Virus record (IMG/VR): IMGVR_UViG_3300047353_000032
Span: 1 to 21,264 of that record
Source: a virus
Direction: 5' to 3' (one strand)
DNA length: 21,264 nucleotides
The translations under genes and the position numbers were made by a program. The notes under the pieces are model-generated. The model saw only the letters and a program-made list of their open reading frames with translations, searched no databases and was not told the DNA's origin. Below are positions 6,735 to 11,572 of this stretch, piece after piece (the first letter of the stretch is position 1; each line of letters opens with the position of its first letter).

Positions 6735-7093
6735 TAAAAGTTCTCTTGTAGTTCGGGGAAATGTTGATCTAATCCTTTTCTTCTAAGTCGTTCAATGATT
6801 CGTTTGTGAGTTGCTACATTTTCTTTTAGTTCTTTGTACTGGAACTTAATCCAATTAACAAGAAGATATTGTGTGTCATCTACTTGAATCATACCCATCT
6901 TTTCTTTAATTACTTCAGGTATTTCTCCATCATGTCCATTACAATAGAATGCAATACTTTCTTTGTCGTATTCAAAGAAACCATCGTGTGAACAACTTGT
7001 ACTTATGTAATACCAAAGCACTTTTTCGTGAACTGACAACTTTCTAAAAAAAGTCTTTGAGTTAATGTCAGCATCTAAAAATCGTTTTCTCAT
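6734..7093 (-). CDS. Replisome organizer / DnaD-like N-terminal domain protein
   Basis: The protein has 119 residues. The opening KRFLDADINSKTFFRKLSVHEKVLWYYISTSC (about 3-34), followed by SHDGFFEYDKESIAFYC, matches the pattern I know from phage replisome organizer and DnaD-like N-terminal winged-helix domains ('KRF.D..IW....FRKL....K..W.YL...cD..G.....'). The end of the domain (LLVNWIKFQYKELKEN, then THKRIIERLRRKGL) also follows that template. Longer members carry an extra C-terminal domain that is absent here. The ATG at 7093 overlaps the stop of the nuclease gene (TAATG). A role in origin recognition and helicase loading is inferred. The probable origin lies about 3.5 kb upstream. Confidence 0.65.
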   Translation of the reverse strand: MRKRFLDADINSKTFFRKLSVHEKVLWYYISTSCSHDGFFEYDKESIAFYCNGHDGEIPEVIKEKMGMIQVDDTQYLLVNWIKFQYKELKENVATHKRIIERLRRKGLDQHFPELQENF

Positions 7094-7725
7094 TATCTTT
7101 TATTCTCCTGTATTTTTAATAATAACTTAAACATCTTCCAACCCCAGTTCAAGTCTTTAATCTTATAATGGTGTTCTTCATAGACTCCTTTTTCTTCTTT
7201 ATCCAATCTAAGAAGTATTGCACCTCTTATGTCGTGGTCAAGATTTTCTTGGATCAGTTGTCTATAAGCACCTAATTGTATTAGAAATTCTGAATAAGCA
7301 TTATTAGATGTTTTCCAATCACAAATAACTAACTTACCATTAACTTCGCATATCGCATCAAATGTGCCACCGAATTGATATTGTTCTGATACTAATTTAA
7401 GTTCTGTTTCATAAAACTCTACATTATTATCAGCAAACCAATTATAGAAACCATAATAAGCTGTCTTGGCTTTTGATATTACTTCAGGTTCAATTCCATC
7501 TAAATTTACTGCACCACCACATATAAACTGTTCTACCATGTTATGTGCAAGTGTACCAATTTGTCCTGCTTTTTTAAGTTCTGCTCTTGGGTTTAATCCT
7601 TGATCTACCAGTTTAAGATTCCAACCAATTAAAGCCCCAGTTTTCCAACCAAGATTACCATTGATTATAGTGGTAACACTTTTCAATCTCTTTTTTTCCT
7701 TATTCCTATAAATTGTATGTGCCAT
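7093..7725 (-). CDS. PD-(D/E)XK nuclease (RecB/Cas4-like exonuclease)
   Basis: The protein has 210 residues and all motifs of a RecB-type PD-(D/E)XK nuclease. GTLAHNMVE gives His61. Glu108 lies before EQYQFGGTFDAI, which supplies Asp123. VICDWKTS gives the Asp136-x-Lys138 catalytic pair, and QLGAYRQ (150-156) is the conserved Q-x3-Y motif. Such phage enzymes resect DNA ends for recombination and repair, often beside an ssDNA-binding protein as in this operon. The ATG at 7725 is preceded by AAGGAGAATAAAG, the standard early ribosome binding site of this phage. I am confident of the fold; substrate polarity cannot be read. Confidence 0.88.
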   Translation of the reverse strand: MAHTIYRNKEKKRLKSVTTIINGNLGWKTGALIGWNLKLVDQGLNPRAELKKAGQIGTLAHNMVEQFICGGAVNLDGIEPEVISKAKTAYYGFYNWFADNNVEFYETELKLVSEQYQFGGTFDAICEVNGKLVICDWKTSNNAYSEFLIQLGAYRQLIQENLDHDIRGAILLRLDKEEKGVYEEHHYKIKDLNWGWKMFKLLLKIQENKR

Positions 7726-7744
7726 ACTTTATTCTCCTTATTAA

Positions 7745-7834
7745 TTAATCTAATTTGTGTATTTCTTTGTATACTTTTGGAAACAATTTGTAGCAGCCAT
7801 AAAGCACACCTAAAGTAACTATTATATCTATCAT
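7745..7834 (-). CDS. Tiny membrane peptide, 29 residues
   Basis: The ATG at 7834 overlaps the TGA of the 86-residue gene (ATGA), and the frame closes with TAA at 7745. It reads MIDIIVTLGVLYGCYKLF and then a charged tail ending in HKLD. A hydrophobic helix over residues 2-18 with positive residues after it suggests a single membrane span with the C-terminus inside. The gene is supported by coupling and composition only. It is one of several peptides of 28-59 residues with the same layout in this phage. Confidence 0.55.
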   Translation of the reverse strand: MIDIIVTLGVLYGCYKLFPKVYKEIHKLD

Positions 7835-8091
7835 TTTTTTCTTAACCCCTTTCCTCTTGGTCGTCTTGTATCTTCAACATGAAATTGTTCTAACCAAGTC
7901 TTTTTTCTGTTATATCTCATTTCTTTACCTTGAAATAAATACCATGCCCTTCCAAATTGTTTTGCAAAAGCTTCTCTTTCTGCTATTCCTTCTTCACTCC
8001 AAGCATCAGGTATATTTGCATTTTTACATCTTTCTTGTATTGTTCCCATGTGCTTACCAAACACATTATAAGTTGGGTGTGATTTAGCCAT
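7831..8091 (-). CDS. Hypothetical basic protein, 86 residues
   Basis: The ATG at 8091 is the second half of a TAATG junction with the zinc-ribbon-like gene. The product is soluble, rich in aromatic and basic residues, and ends in a strongly basic tail (DTRRPRGKGLRKK). The central section (PDAWSEEGIAEREAFAKQFGRAWYLFQGKEMRYNRKKTW) looks helical with exposed charge. No family comes to mind. The basic tail suggests nucleic-acid contact, which is inference. Confidence 0.75.
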   Translation of the reverse strand: MAKSHPTYNVFGKHMGTIQERCKNANIPDAWSEEGIAEREAFAKQFGRAWYLFQGKEMRYNRKKTWLEQFHVEDTRRPRGKGLRKK

Positions 8092-8273
8092 TATTGTACC
8101 TCACCATAAAATTCAGTATTTTCATAACACTTACTACACATAGCCATAGCTTCTATGTTTTCGCCTTCGCCATCAATGTGTATGTGTCCTTGTGCTTCCC
8201 AACCACAACAACTTGATAGATATATTATATCTTCGTTTTGATCTACTTCTTTGGTGTCTTTTTCTTTATTCAT
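8091..8273 (-). CDS. Small zinc-ribbon-like protein
   Basis: The protein has 60 residues from the ATG at 8273, which is preceded by GGAGAATAAA, the early ribosome binding site. An upstream in-frame ATG at 8309 lies within the end of the HNH gene and has no such site, so it is rejected. Cys residues occur as a CC pair (SSCCGWEAQGHIH) and as CSKC about 30 residues later, with two His between, enough for one zinc site. Small Cys-rich proteins of this kind are common among phage early genes. The exact role is unknown. Confidence 0.75.
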   Translation of the reverse strand: MNKEKDTKEVDQNEDIIYLSSCCGWEAQGHIHIDGEGENIEAMAMCSKCYENTEFYGEVQ

Positions 8274-8292
8274 TTTATTCTCCTTTTTTCTC

Positions 8293-8709
8293 CTAATCAA
8301 TATAGTCATAAAAATCTTCTGACTTTTTAAGATTTAAGTTATCTAACATTAATTCTACTTCTTTTCTAAATTCTTTTGATAATAAGTATTTCTTTTGTCC
8401 TGATTTTAATGCAGTATTTCTTCTTTTCTGTAAGGCATCAAATCTTTCTTGTCCTAATTTATTCAATATAAATTCTCTATGTTCTTGTGGATTACCACCT
8501 AAATAACTATGACAGCCATAACATAATGCTTGACAATTATCTTCATCAAATCTTACACTCCATGATCCTCTACTCCAAAAGTGTGAACAATGTAAAGCAG
8601 AAGTAGGTGGTGCATATTTCTTATCACATCTTTGACAAGTCCAATTATCTCTTGTTCTAATGTATTTACTCCATATAGAGTCGCTTGGGAATATTTTTAG
8701 TTTAGGCAT
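8293..8709 (-). CDS. HNH endonuclease, NinG-like
   Basis: The protein has 138 residues from the ATG at 8709, which has GGAG in front. A longer frame to 8748 lacks a site and runs into the methyltransferase gene. Zinc ligands are CQRC (Cys25, Cys28) and CYGC (Cys63, Cys66). The catalytic beta-beta-alpha core is HCSH (His40, His43) with Asn58 in RFDEDNCQALC. The following GGNPQEHREFILNKLGQERFDAL resembles the lambda NinG (Rap) layout, in which the HNH domain is followed by a helix with G.ER...L. NinG proteins act on recombination intermediates. A packaging or restriction HNH enzyme is the alternative. It overlaps the methyltransferase gene by 8 bp and is probably translated with it. Confidence 0.8.
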   Translation of the reverse strand: MPKLKIFPSDSIWSKYIRTRDNWTCQRCDKKYAPPTSALHCSHFWSRGSWSVRFDEDNCQALCYGCHSYLGGNPQEHREFILNKLGQERFDALQKRRNTALKSGQKKYLLSKEFRKEVELMLDNLNLKKSEDFYDYID

Positions 8710-9379
8710 TTTTCTCCTTTTCTTCGACAAATAGTTGCAATAAAGCATTTAATTGTGCCTTGCCCATTTGTTGAAATAATTCTTCAAATAAATCTGAAGG
8801 TATTTGACTTCTTTCATAAGCACCCTTCAATCCTTGTGTTCCTGTACTACTACCTCTTGGTGCTGGTTGATGATGACATTCCCTATTACCATTTTTACAC
8901 ATTGTTCTTGGATTCCATTTTAAATTAGTCCAAATATCAGTTGGCTTCATTCTCATATCTCCATAAGAACAATAAGTTATTGTATATCTTGGAAACTCAT
9001 TCATCATTTCTTGCTTTCTTAACAACCCTCTTGGATTTTCAATAAAATAAAACATTGGTTTTACTTCTTTTATAATTTCTATGGTTTTCTGTATAATCTT
9101 AATGCCTTCTTTACATCTTTCGGTTTTAGGTGTTCTATCTTTATTCCAATGATAGCCACAACTTGCAATGGAGAATGTGGTACATGGTGGACTTGCCCAT
9201 ATTACATTAGGTTTACCACCAAGTGATTCAATGGCTTTATCAATATCAAAATCAAATATATCGCACACTTGATCTATATTATCAAAGTCTTGATTGTCAG
9301 TAGTATAGGTTTTAAAACCATGCTTTTCAGCAACCTTGCTAAAACTTCTACTACCTGCAAATAATTCTAAAGTTTTCAT
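8702..9379 (-). CDS. C5-type DNA (cytosine) methyltransferase-like protein
   Basis: The protein has 225 residues. Motif I for S-adenosylmethionine binding is LELFAGSRSFS (about 4-14). Motif IV is WASPPCTTFS (61-70), with the Pro-Cys nucleophile of cytosine-5 methyltransferases. Motif VI is FYFIENPRG (110-118), with the ENP variant of ENV. A later YGDMRMKPTDIWTN segment (about 139-152) is one I associate with a compact phage methylase family. The length is well below the 300 or more residues of classical C5 enzymes, so the target recognition domain is small or missing. The start ATG at 9379 has no clear Shine-Dalgarno and lies 17 nt after the hairpin at 9397-9458. Likely roles are protection from restriction or from the phage's own nucleases. 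Confidence 0.85.
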   Translation of the reverse strand: MKTLELFAGSRSFSKVAEKHGFKTYTTDNQDFDNIDQVCDIFDFDIDKAIESLGGKPNVIWASPPCTTFSIASCGYHWNKDRTPKTERCKEGIKIIQKTIEIIKEVKPMFYFIENPRGLLRKQEMMNEFPRYTITYCSYGDMRMKPTDIWTNLKWNPRTMCKNGNRECHHQPAPRGSSTGTQGLKGAYERSQIPSDLFEELFQQMGKAQLNALLQLFVEEKEKNA

Positions 9380-9396
9380 AATTTCTTCAGGAGAAA

Positions 9397-9458
9397 GGGA
9401 CAGCTACTATTCGATTTGATCATGTTAATTAAACAAAGGAATAAGAAGTAGCTGCCCC
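9397..9458 (-). promoter_or_regulatory. Long hairpin element upstream of the methyltransferase gene
   Basis: On the minus-strand RNA, GGGGCAGCTACT (9458-9447) pairs over 12 positions with AGTAGCTGTCCC (9408-9397), with one G-U pair. On the plus strand the same position is an A-C mismatch, so the structure belongs to the minus-strand transcript. The loop is 38 nt and holds CCTTTG, an ATG, TCGA and an inverted copy of the TTAATTAA start-site word. The stem ends 17 nt before the ATG of the methyltransferase gene. No T-run follows, so it is not a simple terminator. RNase III cleavage, translational control or protein binding are candidates. Confidence 0.7.
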
Positions 9459-9463
9459 AGTTT

Positions 9464-9562
9464 CTACATTATAATTAACCCCACAAACATAATTCCAAAT
9501 AATGCAACTATCAACCAAACAATCACTAATAAGAGCATTATTATTGTATTTTCGTTACTCAT
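9464..9562 (-). CDS. Tiny membrane peptide, 32 residues
   Basis: The ATG at 9562 shares bases with the TAA of the upstream gene (TAATG). The peptide begins MSNENT and continues with 26 almost purely hydrophobic residues (IIMLLLVIVWLIVALFGI and on), enough for one transmembrane helix with the N-terminus outside or inside. The coupled start and the strongly biased composition make a chance ORF unlikely. The function is unknown; it could be an early membrane effector. Confidence 0.65.
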   Translation of the reverse strand: MSNENTIIMLLLVIVWLIVALFGIMFVGLIIM

Positions 9563-10188
9563 TAAAATGGTAAATCGTCTGCTTTGATTTCTACCGACTC
9601 TTGAGCAACTGGTTCATTAGGTTTACTTGCTTGTGGTATCGCTTTAGGATTTTCACAAGCTTCTACCCAAGCTTCAACTCTTTTAAAGTTGTTTACAAAC
9701 TCATCAGTAGTCCAAGTCATATCATTGGCAATATACAATTTAACAGTATTATTAAAAATCATACCCATTCTTGCAGGATTGCTATATGCTTGATTAGTAG
9801 TTTCTACTGCTTGTTTTACTGCTTTATCTGCTTGTAGTTTTTGGTCAAACTCATTGATGCTTTTCTTTACATTCTCAAATACTGGATTAGCAGAACTCTT
9901 ATCAGTTGGTTCAACCTTCCAATAATTTCTAAGTTCGCCTGAATCAGTAGTGAATTGTTCCCAACTTAATAGGAAGTCATTTCCTTTTGATATATTCATC
10001 AATTTCCTATGAAGACTATCTGTCGCATCTAATGTGCTTATTGTGCCATCTTGGATCACTTCGTATTTAAAGGTATTAAACTTCTTACCTTGCCATTCTT
10101 TTTCTTCATAGACACCTGCTGAGTTTAAAGTCAATCTCAACTGACCACCTACATTTGCTTTTAGGTCTTTTAAATTTACAAAAGCCAT
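9562..10188 (-). CDS. Probable single-stranded DNA-binding protein
   Basis: The protein has 208 residues. The first 100 form a strand-rich domain with polar and aromatic residues (QLRLTLNSAGVYEEKEWQGKKFNTFKYEVIQDG, then LLSWEQFTTDSGELRNYWKVEP), consistent with an OB-fold. The last 15 residues are Pro/Glu/Asp-rich and end ADDLPF, the acidic tail ending in 'D(D)xPF' used by bacterial and phage SSB proteins to recruit partners. That tail is the best evidence for the call. A helical insertion (about 105-135) is unusual. The ATG at 10188 has AAGGAG upstream. Its neighbours (nuclease, replisome-like protein) fit a recombination/replication set. Confidence 0.75.
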   Translation of the reverse strand: MAFVNLKDLKANVGGQLRLTLNSAGVYEEKEWQGKKFNTFKYEVIQDGTISTLDATDSLHRKLMNISKGNDFLLSWEQFTTDSGELRNYWKVEPTDKSSANPVFENVKKSINEFDQKLQADKAVKQAVETTNQAYSNPARMGMIFNNTVKLYIANDMTWTTDEFVNNFKRVEAWVEACENPKAIPQASKPNEPVAQESVEIKADDLPF

Positions 10189-10197
10189 ATTTTCTCC

Positions 10198-10428
10198 TTA
10201 TTCTATTTCATCTACAGCTGTACTCATAGAAGGGTTTAATCTCACTTCTTCTGATGGCTTATTAGCCAATACTTCTGTATCTGTATTTTTCTTAATTTCT
10301 GCATTCTTACGAATTTGTCGTAGTTCATGCCTTAACTTGTTTTCATCATCATTGTCAATTCGATTTCTTTCCATTACTTCAATTAACAATTCTAATTCTT
10401 TAAAATTAAATTTAATTACTGTATCCAT
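10198..10428 (-). CDS. Hypothetical early protein, 76 residues
   Basis: The ATG at 10428 lies inside the end of the 28-residue gene (13-bp overlap), behind AAGGTGG. The N-terminal half is a charged amphipathic helix (FKELELLIEVMERNRIDNDDENKLRHELRQIRKNAEIKK) that may form a coiled coil. The rest is polar and probably disordered. I recognise no family. It is the first sizeable gene of the early operon. Confidence 0.75.
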   Translation of the reverse strand: MDTVIKFNFKELELLIEVMERNRIDNDDENKLRHELRQIRKNAEIKKNTDTEVLANKPSEEVRLNPSMSTAVDEIE

Positions 10429-10502
10429 TCTTGTACCACCTTTTTAAACATTTCCCAAAAAAATATTGTAAATACTGAATATGCGATTATTTCTACGATC
10501 AT
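10416..10502 (-). CDS. Tiny membrane peptide, 28 residues, first gene of the early operon
   Basis: The ATG at 10502 follows AAAGGAGAATAAA only about 24 nt after the expected start of the early promoter transcript, the best-placed ribosome binding site in the operon. The peptide MIVEIIAYSVFTIFFWEMF plus a short charged tail (KKVVQEWIQ) has a hydrophobic, aromatic helix of about 17 residues. It overlaps the next gene by 13 bp. A leader peptide is an alternative to a functional membrane peptide, but no attenuator-like hairpin follows. Confidence 0.7.
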   Translation of the reverse strand: MIVEIIAYSVFTIFFWEMFKKVVQEWIQ

Positions 10503-10532
10503 TTTATTCTCCTTTGTTTAACTAACTCTACA

Positions 10533-10561
10533 AGAATAATGATTAATATGGAACTTGTCAA
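10533..10561 (-). promoter_or_regulatory. Sigma-70 promoter of the early operon
   Basis: TTGACA (10561-10556), 17-bp spacer and TATTCT (10538-10533) on the minus strand. The start is expected near 10526, where the operator-like GAGTTAGTTAAACAAAGG lies. It reads into the 28-residue gene and the operon down to 5451. Confidence 0.9.
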
Positions 10562-10574
10562 TACTTATTTTGCT

Positions 10575-10708
10575 AATTCTTTTTATTCTTCTGATTCTTC
10601 TTATGCTTTAACTTTATATTAGTCTTTGTCTTTTGTTTCTTTTTGCACCCTTAGGGTAAGGGTTATGGTAAGGGTTAGTTATCCACAAATATTATATAGT
10701 TATCCACA
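10575..10708. other. Probable replication origin
   Basis: Two perfect DnaA boxes TTATCCACA on the plus strand (10679-10687 and 10700-10708) are spaced 21 bp apart, two helical turns, with AT-rich DNA between. Immediately to the left is a tandem repeat (10655-10677). Further left lies a tract of about 70 bases made almost only of pyrimidines and A on the plus strand (10575-10645), possibly the unwinding region. The site sits between the late terminator and the early promoter, a typical place for a phage origin. Confidence 0.65.
10655..10677. repeat. Iteron-like tandem repeat beside the DnaA boxes
   Basis: GGTAAGGGTTA occurs twice, at 10655-10665 and 10667-10677, with a 12-bp period. It overlaps the palindrome ACCCTTAGGGT (10647-10657). 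Short tandem repeats beside DnaA boxes commonly bind an initiator protein. The replisome-organizer-like protein at 6734-7093 is a candidate partner, by inference. Confidence 0.6.
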
Positions 10709-10735
10709 ATTTGAAGGGTTGTTTATTTTAGATAC

Positions 10736-10759
10736 AAAAAAGCCCAAATTAATGGGCTT
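10736..10759 (-). terminator. Intrinsic terminator of the late operon
   Basis: On the minus strand AAGCCCA pairs with TGGGCTT (10759-10753 with 10746-10740), with an AT-rich loop, and the T-run spans 10741-10736. It lies about 50 bases after the stop of the last tail gene at 10808. The 17 bp at 10725-10741 are identical to 4711-4727 at the non-coding RNA terminator. Confidence 0.9.
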
Positions 10760-10807
10760 CCTTGTTTATGGGGTGATTATATACCTTTCAGTATAAAAGT
10801 CTTGTAT

Positions 10808-11572
10808 TTATTGGATTTGCTGTGTCATTTTTAATTGTGTGGAAAAGCGACCATCTGCGATTTCAGTAAATTGCATAGCTTCAAGTCTAACCCAATGATG
10901 ATTTGTCCCATCAAACCAAACCATCTTTTTTGCATTAGCTTTATTTGCATCTTGCATAGTAATTAAATCAGATTTAAATGTGCTTGATATGTTTTGAAAT
11001 GATATAGTAAATACTTCTTGTCCTGGATTTACATTAATAGCATACTCTACACCACCTAAACTTCTTTGAACTTCATTTTCATAATTAATAGATGATTGAA
11101 CATTGACATCAGGTTCTACTTCAAAGTTTAATTTTTTACCAATGAGGATTTCTGATACATTGGATACTGATCCATTAAATTCAGTAAAGAATTTTGTTCC
11201 AGTAGTTTCAGTTAAATCTGTTACTGCCCACCCTGCACCACTTACTGCTGATATAGTTCCTTTGCTTGGTAAACTTGCTCTATCAGTATCTATAAAGAAT
11301 GTCATAATAGTTCCACTTGACACTCCATCATCTCCAGTAAAATATACTGCTGCAGCATCTGCTGTTGCACTACTACCAACTGCATATTCTATTGCATCCC
11401 TATCTGCCACTCCTGAAAGTACAGTACCAATATTTTGATCTGAACTTCTTTCATGCGAAGTCAAAGTATTTGATGCAGAAAATGTTGGTGTGCCACTATC
11501 TGTCATTTGTCCTTCTGTGATTGTGTTATCACTTCTATATTGATTAATTGAATCATAAATAAAGTACGACAT
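10808..11572 (-). CDS. Tail protein, last gene of the late operon
   Basis: The protein has 254 residues and is rich in Ser, Thr, Gly, Asp and Asn, with alternating strand patterns and almost no long helices, as expected of an extended beta-structured virion protein. The C-terminal part (about 175-254) contains YAINVNPGQEVFTISFQNISS and WFDGTNHHWVRLEAMQF, a compact beta domain. The ATG at 11572 directly follows the TAA of the tail-tip gene, with AGAGAGG upstream. Position after the tail-tip gene and before a terminator suggests a distal tail or receptor-binding role. I recognise no named family. Confidence 0.7.
   Translation of the reverse strand: MSYFIYDSINQYRSDNTITEGQMTDSGTPTFSASNTLTSHERSSDQNIGTVLSGVADRDAIEYAVGSSATADAAAVYFTGDDGVSSGTIMTFFIDTDRASLPSKGTISAVSGAGWAVTDLTETTGTKFFTEFNGSVSNVSEILIGKKLNFEVEPDVNVQSSINYENEVQRSLGGVEYAINVNPGQEVFTISFQNISSTFKSDLITMQDANKANAKKMVWFDGTNHHWVRLEAMQFTEIADGRFSTQLKMTQQIQ

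Noticed and set aside
7726-7750. Another copy of the TTAATTAA promoter word upstream of the PD-(D/E)XK gene
   Set aside because: No TTGACA or good -10 lies at the required distance, and the site is within or just after the 29-residue ORF. The match is AT-rich coincidence plus the shared ribosome binding cassette.
9424-9441. Plus-strand promoter at GTTAATTAAACAAAGG
   Set aside because: No -35 or -10 precedes it on the plus strand and no plus-strand gene follows. It lies in the loop of the minus-strand hairpin.
11103-11438. Plus-strand ORFs of 60-150 codons (also at 15137-15586, 3937-4329, 18812-19090 and others)
   Set aside because: They are mirror frames of well-supported minus-strand genes, have no Shine-Dalgarno and show low-complexity composition typical of antisense translation.
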